The position numbers and the translations under genes are program-made. A stretch of DNA of 10,920 bases from Comamonadaceae bacterium (GTDB lineage Bacteria > Pseudomonadota > Gammaproteobacteria > Burkholderiales > Burkholderiaceae_C). The DNA lies in NCBI GenBank assembly GCA_027490555.1, contig JAIXXW010000056.1, forward strand, positions 1 through 10,920. The letters are read 5' to 3'. The notes under the pieces were generated by a model that was not told the origin of the DNA, did not search any database, and worked only from the letters and a program-made list of their open reading frames with translations. Shown here one piece after another: positions 1 to 7,867 of this stretch (positions within the stretch are counted from its first letter, which is position 1; each line of letters begins with the position of its first letter).

Positions 1-577
1 GGTTGTCGGTGTCGCCCAAGGCCACACTGTGGTGGTCGCTGTTGCAACGCATGAAGGCCATGATGCCGGTGCGATCGGACAAGGAAAAATCCAGTGCTTC
101 TTCCATGAAGGCGCGCGTGAGCTCGACGTGAGGGCTGTTGAGCACCACATGGGCCAGGCGCACGGGCATATCGGGCGCATCGATGGGCTCCAGCAACCGA
201 TCGCCATGCACCAGGCGGAAGACGCGACCATCCGGATCGGCCAACGTGACCGCTTGCCCCCCGCCTGGCTCGCCCACATCGCTGGTGGCCCTCAGCACCC
301 GACCGCCTGCGGCCTCGGTCCTTTGCATGGCCAGCGCCAGCGCCTCCAGGCTGCGCGCCCGGAGCGTCACATCCAGTATCCGGGCATCGCCAGGCGACTG
401 GTGCAGGGCCAGCAGATGGTGATCGCGGCCTGCGCCGCGAAAGTACAAGGCATCGGGTGTGCGTTCCACCACCTGCAACTGCCAGGTGCGTGTGAAAAAG
501 GCTTCGGCCAATGACAAGTCAGGCACCGTCAACGCAATGCTGCGCAAAGATGCAACCAATGAAGAGGCGTGGGTCAT
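1..577 (-). CDS. VOC-family extradiol ring-cleavage dioxygenase-like protein, 3' end outside window
   Basis: The minus-strand frame from the ATG at 577 stays open to position 1, giving 192 visible residues. Two tandem glyoxalase/VOC modules can be seen. Module 1 is about residues 10-125, opening LRSIALTVPDL and closing TLADPDGRVFRLVHG. Module 2 starts near residue 139 with RLAHVVLNSP. In extradiol dioxygenases of the BphC/catechol 2,3-dioxygenase type, Fe(II) is held by two His and one Glu of the second module. H143 and the tandem H182-H183 in RCNSDHHSVAL fit the two His; the Glu would lie beyond the edge. The likely role is O2-dependent meta-cleavage of a catecholic ring, but the substrate is unknown and a non-dioxygenase VOC enzyme is possible. 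The start lies 10 nt after the stop of the decarboxylase gene at 588-1613, so the two are probably cotranscribed. A weak GAGAG Shine-Dalgarno overlaps that stop. Confidence 0.85.
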   Translation of the reverse strand, partial: MTHASSLVASLRSIALTVPDLSLAEAFFTRTWQLQVVERTPDALYFRGAGRDHHLLALHQSPGDARILDVTLRARSLEALALAMQRTEAAGGRVLRATSDVGEPGGGQAVTLADPDGRVFRLVHGDRLLEPIDAPDMPVRLAHVVLNSPHVELTRAFMEEALDFSLSDRTGIMAFMRCNSDHHSVALGDTDN

Positions 578-587
578 GGCAAGGCTC

Positions 588-1613
588 TCAAACTGTGGTG
601 GGCAAACCCAGAAACCTCAGGCCGTTTGTCTGAATGAGTTGTTGGGTCACGCGGGGATCGAAGCCGGCTTGGACGATGCGTTGCACGGGTCGCGCTTCAT
701 GAAAATTGAAGGGGTAATCGGTGCCGATCATCAACTGCGTGTCGCCGAAAAGCTGCACCAGATGCTGCAAAGTGGGCATGTCGAACACCAGGCTGTCGAA
801 ATAAAAAGAGCGGGCTTGTTCGGTGGGCGAGCGCTCCACGCGCTCGCGCAGCGCCGGGAACACGGACATGGCCTGTTCGAGTCTGGGCAACAACATGGCC
901 AGCGTGCCGCCCCCGTGGCTGAAGGCGATGCGCAAAGTGGGATGGCGCAGCATCAAATTGCCGGTCAGGGCCGAAGCGGCGGCCAGACCCACATCGGTGG
1001 GGTAAGCCAAGACCTGCTGCAAGGCCGCAGGACCGACCAGGCGGTCCATGCCTGTGGGCCGCAAGGCATGGACAAAAACCGCCAGCCCCATGGCCGCGCA
1101 GGCTTCAAAGAAAGGGTCGAGCCGCGCATCCCCGATGGGCACACCGTTGATGTTGCTGCCGATTTCCACCCCCGCAAAGCCCAGGCGGTTCTTCAGGTGA
1201 TCCAGCTCCTTCAGGGCCAGGTCCATGTCCTGCAAAGGCACCGCCCCCAGGCCGACCAGCGCACCGGAGGACTCGGACACCATCAGCGCGATTTGTTCAT
1301 TGAGGTACCGCACCAACTGGGCGCCGTCTTGCGCAGGCAGCCAATACGAGAGCAACTCGGGCATCGGTGAGATGGCCTGCATTCCCAAGCCCATCTCATT
1401 GAAATCCGCCAGGCGTTTGCTGGGCGACCAGCATTTGTCGGACACGGTGCGGTAATTCTTGCCATCGATCATCACCTGCCGGTGGCATGCGTGTGCCGGC
1501 GCCATGGCCGGCCAACCCCCAGGCGCCGTGCCGCCCAAATAGGCTGGGAAATCGTGGGGGATGACGTGCGCATGCACATCCACACCGCAGTTGCACGTCC
1601 AAGCGCTGTGCAT
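588..1613 (-). CDS. ACMSD-like amidohydrolase-superfamily decarboxylase
   Basis: This 341-residue TIM-barrel metalloenzyme resembles 2-amino-3-carboxymuconate-6-semialdehyde decarboxylase (ACMSD), which removes CO2 from a meta-cleavage product using Zn(II). The metal ligands are in place: H14 and H16 in VDVHAHVIP, H182 in FVHALRP and D299 in GTDYPF. The catalytic His is H233 in FSHGGG. R55 in NYRTVSDKCW matches the ACMSD active-site Arg. Spacing among these residues agrees with ACMSD numbering as I recall it, and long segments read like the human enzyme (MQAISPMPELLSYW, GLGAVPLQ, GFAGVEIG). The substrate need not be aminocarboxymuconate semialdehyde; 5-carboxyvanillate and other carboxy-aromatic decarboxylases share this superfamily. 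The ATG at 1613 is the only ATG after the upstream in-frame stop, with a GGGGGCAGG stretch just before it. The gene is divergent from the LysR gene and leads into the VOC dioxygenase gene, which suggests ring cleavage followed by decarboxylation. Confidence 0.9.
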   Translation of the reverse strand: MHSAWTCNCGVDVHAHVIPHDFPAYLGGTAPGGWPAMAPAHACHRQVMIDGKNYRTVSDKCWSPSKRLADFNEMGLGMQAISPMPELLSYWLPAQDGAQLVRYLNEQIALMVSESSGALVGLGAVPLQDMDLALKELDHLKNRLGFAGVEIGSNINGVPIGDARLDPFFEACAAMGLAVFVHALRPTGMDRLVGPAALQQVLAYPTDVGLAAASALTGNLMLRHPTLRIAFSHGGGTLAMLLPRLEQAMSVFPALRERVERSPTEQARSFYFDSLVFDMPTLQHLVQLFGDTQLMIGTDYPFNFHEARPVQRIVQAGFDPRVTQQLIQTNGLRFLGLPTTV

Positions 1614-1723
1614 TTTCAGCCTGCCCCCTGCCCTGTCAGGCCATCGCCCCAGTCAAAGCGCTCATGTGCATTCTCCATGGGTGACCCTGTTGTGATGCAT
1701 GCCACTTTAGAGGCTGCGAGTTA

Positions 1724-1769
1724 ATTCATCCAGACAATTATTCGAATAGCTAGAATTTGTCTGATGAAT
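1724..1769. promoter_or_regulatory. Imperfect dyad over the LysR start, candidate LysR operator
   Basis: The left arm ATTCATCCAGACAA (1724-1737) is the reverse complement of the right arm TTGTCTGATGAAT (1757-1769) except for one extra C. Inside lies ATTC (1740-1743) with GAAT (1753-1756), which contains a T-N11-A core typical of LysR-type regulator boxes. The dyad is in the divergent region between the decarboxylase and LysR genes and covers the LysR start codon (1764-1766). That position would suit autorepression and control of the minus-strand operon. The symmetry is seen directly; binding is inferred. Confidence 0.5.
1751..1756 (+). promoter_or_regulatory. Possible -10 element for the LysR gene (leaderless mRNA candidate)
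   Basis: TAGAAT matches the sigma70 -10 consensus at 5 of 6 positions and ends 7 nt before the LysR ATG. Initiation at the usual distance would fall on or beside the A of the start codon. No Shine-Dalgarno precedes the ATG, which agrees with a leaderless transcript. No good -35 element is visible at the right spacing, so an activator may be needed or the match may be chance. Confidence 0.3.
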
Positions 1770-2669
1770 ATTTCAGCCATTGATTTGAACCTGCTGGTGG
1801 CTTTCCATGCCATGCTGGAACACCGCAATGTGACCCGCGCTGGCGAAGCCATCGGGCTGAGCCAACCGGCCATGAGTTCGGCTGTGCGCCGCCTGCGGCT
1901 GTTGTTTGAAGACCCGCTGTTCATCCGTGCTGGCCTGGAGATGAAACCCACCCCCCGGGCCTTGCAGTTGGACATGGCGATACGGCAAGTCATCCAGACC
2001 GTTCAATCCGAGATCCTGCAGCCTGCCCGCTTTGATGCGCGCTCGTCCACACGCACGTTCACTTTGCTGATGCCCGACATCGCTGAGGCCAACTTCCTGC
2101 CACGCCTGTTGGCCCTGCTGGCCCAAGAAGCCCCCCATCTGAAGATGCGCACCCTGGCGATGCAGCGGCATGCGGCCGCCGAGAGCCTGGAATCGGGGGC
2201 AGCTGACTTGGCCATCGGCTACTTTCCAGATTTGAAGAAAGCCGGCTTTTACCAACAACAGTTGATACGCTCCCCGCACGTGACCCTGGTGCGGAAAAAC
2301 CACCCCGACATGGGTGAGCGAATGAGCCTGGAACAATTCATGGCCGCCTCGCATGTGGTGGTCAAACCGCAAGGCCGAGAACATGTGTTTGAAAAGCACC
2401 TGCAGCAGCAAGGCATCCAGCGCCGCGTGGTGCTTGAAATCTCCAACTTCCTGAGTCTGTTGCCGATCATCGAGTCGAGTGACCTGGTCGCCACCGTGCC
2501 ACAGGACCTGGCCGATTTTTGCGTGCAGCATGGTCAGGTCCGTGCCATGGCCACGCCTGTGAAAGCCCCTGTGATCGATGTGCAGCTGCACTGGCACCAG
2601 CGCCTGCAAAAAGACCCAGGCCACGCCTGGCTTCGCAGCGCCATCCACCGGCTGTTCTCCAACCCCTGA
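1764..2669 (+). CDS. LysR-type transcriptional regulator, NahR-like
   Basis: This 301-residue protein has normal LysR length. The N-terminal winged helix-turn-helix covers about residues 5-65, with IDLNLLVAFHAML, then RNVTRAGEAIGLSQPAMSSA and DPLFIRAGLEMKPTPRA. From about residue 90 to the end it carries the periplasmic-binding-protein-like effector domain. The effector half reads like NahR, the salicylate-responsive activator: FTLLMPDIAEANFLPRLL, ESGAADLAIGYFPDL, LVRKNHP, SSDLVATVPQDLADFC. An aromatic or other carboxylate effector is therefore likely, though its identity is unknown. The gene is divergent from the decarboxylase/dioxygenase pair and lies upstream of the oxidoreductase and transport genes, the usual place for a local pathway regulator. 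The ATG at 1764 was chosen because the next Met (residue 17) would cut into the DNA-binding domain. It has no Shine-Dalgarno and sits inside a dyad. Confidence 0.92.
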   Translation: MNISAIDLNLLVAFHAMLEHRNVTRAGEAIGLSQPAMSSAVRRLRLLFEDPLFIRAGLEMKPTPRALQLDMAIRQVIQTVQSEILQPARFDARSSTRTFTLLMPDIAEANFLPRLLALLAQEAPHLKMRTLAMQRHAAAESLESGAADLAIGYFPDLKKAGFYQQQLIRSPHVTLVRKNHPDMGERMSLEQFMAASHVVVKPQGREHVFEKHLQQQGIQRRVVLEISNFLSLLPIIESSDLVATVPQDLADFCVQHGQVRAMATPVKAPVIDVQLHWHQRLQKDPGHAWLRSAIHRLFSNP

Positions 2670-2715
2670 ATGGGCCCCGCACCACCCTGGGGGCCGGACC
2701 CTGGTGCGGGCCCAT
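2670..2715 (+). terminator. GC-rich hairpin directly after the LysR gene
   Basis: ATGGGCCCCGCACCA (2670-2684) pairs with TGGTGCGGGCCCAT (2702-2715) apart from one bulged C, with a loop of about 17 nt. It begins on the base after the LysR stop codon. It has no following T-run, so it is not a classical intrinsic terminator. It may stabilise the mRNA 3' end, assist termination, or separate LysR transcription from the oxidoreductase gene. The stem is clear; the function is inferred. Confidence 0.5.
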
Positions 2716-2756
2716 GGGTATGATGGGTCTGACCTTGGCCACGCACGGGATGCCCA

Positions 2757-2780
2757 CAGGCGAAGAGACAGGATCGCCTG
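2757..2780. repeat. Inverted repeat in the LysR-OYE intergenic region
   Basis: CAGGCGA (2757-2763) and TCGCCTG (2774-2780) form a perfect 7-bp inverted repeat around 10 nt. It lies 60-84 bp before the oxidoreductase start codon. It could be a protein-binding site or a leader hairpin. A stem this short can also arise by chance in GC-rich DNA. Confidence 0.35.
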
Positions 2781-2791
2781 GCTGAACCCCA

Positions 2792-2820
2792 TTCAATGGC
2801 ACTCGCGGCTGTTTATTGAA
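2792..2820. promoter_or_regulatory. TTCAAT / ATTGAA dyad upstream of the OYE-family gene
   Basis: TTCAAT (2792-2797) and ATTGAA (2815-2820) are perfect 6-bp inverted half-sites 17 nt apart, ending 20 nt before the oxidoreductase ATG. The same half-site TTCAAT recurs at 4345-4350 as part of the palindrome over the -35 box of the downstream promoter. Shared half-sites would fit common control of the two transcription units, but six bases is weak evidence. Confidence 0.3.
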
Positions 2821-2840
2821 CCCACTCTTCGAAGGATCAC

Positions 2841-4316
<1,476 letters not shown>

Positions 4317-4345
4317 GGTATGTCCCAGTCCACGTCGGCGTGATT

Positions 4346-4378
4346 TCAATTGACGCACCCCACACAGGCTCTTATAAA
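4346..4378 (+). promoter_or_regulatory. Sigma70-type promoter with a palindrome over its -35 box
   Basis: TTGACG (4350-4355) and TATAAA (4373-4378) each match the sigma70 consensus at 5 of 6 positions and are separated by exactly 17 nt, predicting transcription from about 4385. The leader to the ATG at 4470 would be about 85 nt. The perfect palindrome TCAATTGA (4346-4353) overlaps the -35 element and could be an operator. The promoter lies between the OYE-family gene and the Bug receptor gene, so the block from 4470 onward probably has its own transcription start. Confidence 0.65.
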
Positions 4379-4460
4379 GAAACAACCAAAACCAGCAGGT
4401 CTGTGCGCCAGCTGTCAGATTTAACAAAAGGCAATCGTGGCCCCTGCCACCGCCCCCTCT

Positions 4461-4464
4461 GGAG
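4461..4464 (+). promoter_or_regulatory. Ribosome binding site deciding the Bug receptor 1 start
   Basis: GGAG (4461-4464) stands 5 nt before the ATG at 4470. An in-frame ATG at 4437 would add 11 residues in front of the Tat/Sec-like signal and has no comparable site, so 4470 is preferred. Confidence 0.7.
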
Positions 4465-4469
4465 TTGAC

Positions 4470-5450
4470 ATGCCCATTTCTCGCCGAGCCGCCCTGTGGA
4501 CCTTGACTTGCTCTGCAGCGCTGACACCCTGGATGTCGCACGCACAAGGCAGCTACCCCAACAAACCCATCCGGGTCATCGTGCCTTTTGCGGCTGGCAG
4601 CACCACGGACATCATTGCCCGGGCCATCTCGGACAAAATGAGCCAAAGCATGGGACAAGCGCTGGTGATCGATAACCGTGCGGGCGCCAGCGGAACCATA
4701 GGCCAGCAAGCGGTGGCCAGCGCCGCGCCAGATGGTTACACCATCATGGTGCACTCCTCCTCGCACACCGTCAGCCCATCGACCTTTGCCAAATTGCCGT
4801 TTGACACCTTGAACGACTTTGCAGGCGTCACCACCATTTCCAGCACGCCCAATGTGCTGGTCATGTCACCCTCCAAAAACATCAAAACGCTGCAAGAACT
4901 GCTGGCTGCGGCACGCGCCAAACCAGGGGGAATGAATTTCGCGTCTGCAGGTCAAGGCAGCGCGACCCATCTGAATGCCGAGAAATTCAAATTGGCGGCC
5001 AAGATCGAGGCCACCAACATCCCGTTCAAAGGCTCCGGTGAGGCCGTGACCGAGGTCATGGCTGGACGTGTAGATTACTATTTTTCACCCATCGCGCCCG
5101 TGATCGGACAAATCCGAAGCGGCCAATTGCTGGCCCTGGCGGTCGGCTCGTCCAAGCGTGCCAGTGCTTTGCCCCAGGTGCCCACCACCGCCGAAGCGGG
5201 TGTGCCCGGATCGGAGTTCAACTTCTGGATTGGCATGATGGTGCCCAGCAAAACGCCCAAAGACATTGTCAACCGCTTGAACGAAGAAGTCATCAAGGCG
5301 CTGGCCACACCCGAAGTCAAGGAACGCTTTGTCACCTTGGGGGCAGACGCCTGGACCATGCGTCCTGAACAATTCGATGCCTACATCCGGGATGAAATCA
5401 AGAGCAACGCGGTGCTGGTCAAAGCCGCAGGCCTGTCGCCTGCGCCTTGA
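4470..5450 (+). CDS. Bug-family (TctC-like) periplasmic solute-binding receptor 1
   Basis: This 326-residue secreted receptor belongs to the tripartite tricarboxylate transporter family (Bug/TctC), whose members capture carboxylates and similar small molecules in the periplasm. The signal peptide is residues 1-25, with SRRAAL near the N-terminus (twin-arginine-like) and likely cleavage after SHA-25. Family hallmarks follow: YPNKPIRVIVPFAAGSTTDIIAR, the VIDNRAGASG loop, APDGYT, the SAGQGSATHL ligand loop, NIPFKGSGEAVTEVMAGRVD and LPQVPTTAEAG. Ligand specificity cannot be read. No TctA/TctB membrane components occur in the window; such orphan receptors are common in Burkholderiales and some act in sensing. 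It is first in a block behind a strong candidate promoter and is followed after 113 nt by the DUF993 gene. It is a full-length, collinear paralogue of receptor 2 at 6860-7864 but clearly diverged from it. Confidence 0.93.
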   Translation: MPISRRAALWTLTCSAALTPWMSHAQGSYPNKPIRVIVPFAAGSTTDIIARAISDKMSQSMGQALVIDNRAGASGTIGQQAVASAAPDGYTIMVHSSSHTVSPSTFAKLPFDTLNDFAGVTTISSTPNVLVMSPSKNIKTLQELLAAARAKPGGMNFASAGQGSATHLNAEKFKLAAKIEATNIPFKGSGEAVTEVMAGRVDYYFSPIAPVIGQIRSGQLLALAVGSSKRASALPQVPTTAEAGVPGSEFNFWIGMMVPSKTPKDIVNRLNEEVIKALATPEVKERFVTLGADAWTMRPEQFDAYIRDEIKSNAVLVKAAGLSPAP

Positions 5451-5563
5451 TGCCCTCGGGGACTGCACAGCGCTGAAGCGGCCCATTTCATCCGACCTGT
5501 GCGGCATCCCCCTGGCCCCAGCAGGGTTGGTGGAATTTTCCACGCCATTGACAAGGTGAACCT

Positions 5564-6748
5564 GTGTCTCTCAGTTTGAAGCTTCCCCAGGCCACAGGTG
5601 GCATCGAACACTACAGCCTGGTCGGCCGTGCAGCGGCGCGCACCGCAGCCGCCGGGCCCTTCAACCGGGTGGTCTACTCCGCTGCGCATGTGGTGGCCGA
5701 CCCGCTGGCCACGACCGATCCATGGCACCACGCTGCGCTGGATTGGGACGCCACCCTCCAGTACCGACGTCACCTGTGGTCATTGGGCCTGGGTGTCGCG
5801 GAGGCCATGGACACCGCCCAACGCGGCATGGGCCTGGACTGGCCCACTTCGCTGGCCTTGATCCGCCGCACCCTGGAGGCGGCCAAGGATGTGCCAGGCG
5901 CGCGGGTGGCCTCGGGCTGCGGAACGGACCATCTGGTGCTGGACGATGTCAAGACCCTTGACGACGTCATCGCAGCCTACGAAGAACAACTGGAAGCCAT
6001 TGAGGCGCTGGGCGGACAACTGATCGTCATGGCCAGCAGAGCCCTGGCACGGGTCGCGCAGGGCCCGGCAGACTATGAGCGGGTCTACGACCGGATTTTG
6101 CGCCAGGTGAGGCAACCCGTCATCCTCCACTGGCTGGGCGACATGTTCGACCCTGCCTTGTCCGGCTATTGGGGCACGGACGATACCGAGCAGGCCATGG
6201 ACACCGTGCTGGGCATCCTGCAGGCCCACGCGTCCAAGGTGGATGGCATCAAGATCTCCTTGCTCGACAAGGACAAGGAAATCGCCATGCGACGGCGTCT
6301 GCCCTCCGGCGTGCGCATGTACACCGGGGATGATTTCAATTACGCCGAGTTGATCGCTGGCGATGGTATCGGGGCCGAGGCGATGAACCAGCACAGCGAC
6401 GCCCTGTTGGGCATCTTCGATGCCATCGCGCCCGCCGCCAGTGCTGCCCTGTCCGCCCTGGCACAAGGCCAACTGGACACCTTTCACGCCATCCTGGGGC
6501 CCACGGTCCCCCTGTCACGCCATGTCTTTTCTGCGCCCACCCGCTACTACAAGACCGGCATTGTCTTCATGGCCTGGCTCAATGGACACCAACAGCATTT
6601 CAGCATGGTGGGGGGTCAACAGAGTTCGCGCTCGATCCTGCACCTGGCTGAGCTGTTCCGCTTGGCCGATGCAGCCCATCTTCTGGACGATCCGGAATTG
6701 GCCACCCGCAGGATGACATGTCTGATGGCCCTGCATGGCGTGGAATGA
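5564..6748 (+). CDS. DUF993 / dihydrodipicolinate synthase-like family protein
   Basis: This 394-residue protein is recognised as the DUF993 branch related to the DHDPS/N-acetylneuraminate lyase aldolases, TIM-barrel enzymes that work through a Schiff-base lysine. The best candidate lysine is K230 in VDGIKISLLD, followed by the strongly patterned stretch GVRMYTGDDFNYAELIAGDG (249-268). Other markers are ASGCGTDHL (116-124) and VILHWLGDMFDP (186-197). No reaction is established for this family as far as I know, so an aldolase or hydratase-aldolase role is inferred from the fold. The start is GTG at 5564 with AAGGTG (5553-5558) 5 nt upstream. The gene sits between two Bug receptor genes, which suggests its substrate is linked to a carboxylate they import. 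No signal peptide is visible, so it should act in the cytoplasm. Confidence 0.82.
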   Translation: MSLSLKLPQATGGIEHYSLVGRAAARTAAAGPFNRVVYSAAHVVADPLATTDPWHHAALDWDATLQYRRHLWSLGLGVAEAMDTAQRGMGLDWPTSLALIRRTLEAAKDVPGARVASGCGTDHLVLDDVKTLDDVIAAYEEQLEAIEALGGQLIVMASRALARVAQGPADYERVYDRILRQVRQPVILHWLGDMFDPALSGYWGTDDTEQAMDTVLGILQAHASKVDGIKISLLDKDKEIAMRRRLPSGVRMYTGDDFNYAELIAGDGIGAEAMNQHSDALLGIFDAIAPAASAALSALAQGQLDTFHAILGPTVPLSRHVFSAPTRYYKTGIVFMAWLNGHQQHFSMVGGQQSSRSILHLAELFRLADAAHLLDDPELATRRMTCLMALHGVE

Positions 6749-6850
6749 GCACCCCGGCTCGACCAGCAGTCGCCGTCCATCAGAACCCCAAGGCGGATCA
6801 CCGGCCCCATGCCCGTCAAAAAAACCACTGACCGAAAATTCAACTCACCC

Positions 6851-6857
6851 AGGAAAG
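6851..6857 (+). promoter_or_regulatory. Ribosome binding site deciding the Bug receptor 2 start
   Basis: AGGAAAG (6851-6857) lies just before the ATG at 6860, with AGGA spaced 5 nt from it. The in-frame ATG at 6809 would add 17 mostly charged or polar residues before the signal peptide and lacks such a site, so 6860 is preferred. Confidence 0.7.
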
Positions 6858-6859
6858 AC

Positions 6860-7864
6860 ATGCCAAAAATCAAATCGCTTCTTCAGCCGAAACACTGGCC
6901 GATGGCCTTGCTGCTGGGGGCTGCATCCCTGCTCATGCCCTTGACCGCCGCTGCCCAAACCGCTGCCAGCTACCCGCAAAAACCGATCAAGATTCTGGTC
7001 GGCTTTTCGCCTGGGGGCGTTCCAGACATCATCGCTCGTGTTCTGGCACCCCGATTCACAGAAACCTGGAAGCAGGCGGTCGTGGTTGAAAACAGATTGG
7101 GCGCAGGCAGCAACATTGCTGCGCAAGCGGTGGCCAATGCACCGGCCGATGGCTACACCTTGTTGTCGGTGTCGTCTGCCCATGCCATCTCGCCCGCCAT
7201 CTATGCAAAGCTGCCCTACGATGCCTCCAAGGATTTTTCTGGCATCACCTTGACAGCCACAGGGCCTGCTCTGGTGATCGTGTCACCCGAGCTCCCAGTG
7301 AACAACATGCGGGAGTTCATCGCCCTGGCGAAAAGCAAACCCGGGCAATTCAATTATTCATCGGCCGGCATTGGCAGTGGTTCGCAGTTCGCCGCGGAGT
7401 TGCTCAAATCACAGGCCGGCATTCAACTGACCCACATCCCATTCAAAGGCATTCCAGAGGCCCTGACAGACACCATGGCTGGACGGACACATGTGTTCAT
7501 CGCCCCCTATGCCAGTGCGATCAACCTGGTGCGGGAAGGCAAAGCCAAAGCCATTGCCGTCACCAGCACACAACGCATGCCCGATTTGCCCCAGATGCCC
7601 ACGGTTGCCGAATCCGGATTGCCGGGCTACAAGTGGATTTTCTGGTACGGTCTCATGGCTCCTGCCAACACCCCCAAAGACATCGTTTCAAAAATTCAAG
7701 CCGAAACGGTCCAGGCCCTCAAACAGCCTTCGGTCACGCAACGCTTCACCACCTTGGGCATTGAGCCTGTCACCAACTCCCCTGAAGCGTTCGATCAATT
7801 GATCCGGGATGAAATCCAACTCTTCAGAAAATTGGCCACCGATGCTGGCATCAAGGCAGACTGA
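6860..7864 (+). CDS. Bug-family (TctC-like) periplasmic solute-binding receptor 2
   Basis: This 334-residue receptor is the second Bug/TctC protein of the block. The signal peptide has basic residues at the start (PKIKSLLQPKH), a hydrophobic core MALLLGAASLLMPL and a likely cleavage site after AAA-32. The mature part shows YPQKPIKILVGFSPGGVPDIIAR, VVENRLGAGSNIAAQAV, ADGYTLL, SSAGIGSGSQFAAE, HIPFKGIPEALTDTMAGR and LPQMPTVAESGLPGY. It aligns end to end with receptor 1. The ligand loop differs (PGGVPD instead of AAGSTTD at the first pocket), so a different ligand or stereoisomer is plausible. It lies 111 nt after the DUF993 gene and only 3 nt before the alpha/beta hydrolase gene, so those two are almost certainly cotranscribed. 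No cognate TctAB membrane pair is present in the window. Confidence 0.93.
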   Translation: MPKIKSLLQPKHWPMALLLGAASLLMPLTAAAQTAASYPQKPIKILVGFSPGGVPDIIARVLAPRFTETWKQAVVVENRLGAGSNIAAQAVANAPADGYTLLSVSSAHAISPAIYAKLPYDASKDFSGITLTATGPALVIVSPELPVNNMREFIALAKSKPGQFNYSSAGIGSGSQFAAELLKSQAGIQLTHIPFKGIPEALTDTMAGRTHVFIAPYASAINLVREGKAKAIAVTSTQRMPDLPQMPTVAESGLPGYKWIFWYGLMAPANTPKDIVSKIQAETVQALKQPSVTQRFTTLGIEPVTNSPEAFDQLIRDEIQLFRKLATDAGIKAD

Positions 7865-7867
7865 TCT

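Noticed and set aside
24..36. Palindrome CCACACTGTGG inside the dioxygenase gene
   Set aside because: It falls in coding sequence that encodes the conserved HHS metal-ligand region, which explains the bases.
459..1370. Plus-strand open frame of 303 codons opposite the decarboxylase gene
   Set aside because: The decarboxylase has all catalytic residues on the minus strand. The plus frame is low in hydrophobic pattern and also overlaps the dioxygenase gene.
1619..1678. Minus-strand mini-frame MENAHERFDWGDGLTGQGAG ending just before the decarboxylase start
   Set aside because: It could be a leader peptide, but it has no clear ribosome site, no regulatory codon run and no paired hairpins, so 20 codons may be chance.
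1773..2792. Minus-strand open frame of 339 codons opposite the LysR gene
   Set aside because: The LysR protein is recognisable end to end; the antisense translation shows no family motif and extends across the intergenic hairpin.
5530..5543. Short dyad GTGGAATTTTCCAC before the DUF993 start
   Set aside because: Six-base arms with no second copy and no promoter elements nearby; too weak to call an operator.
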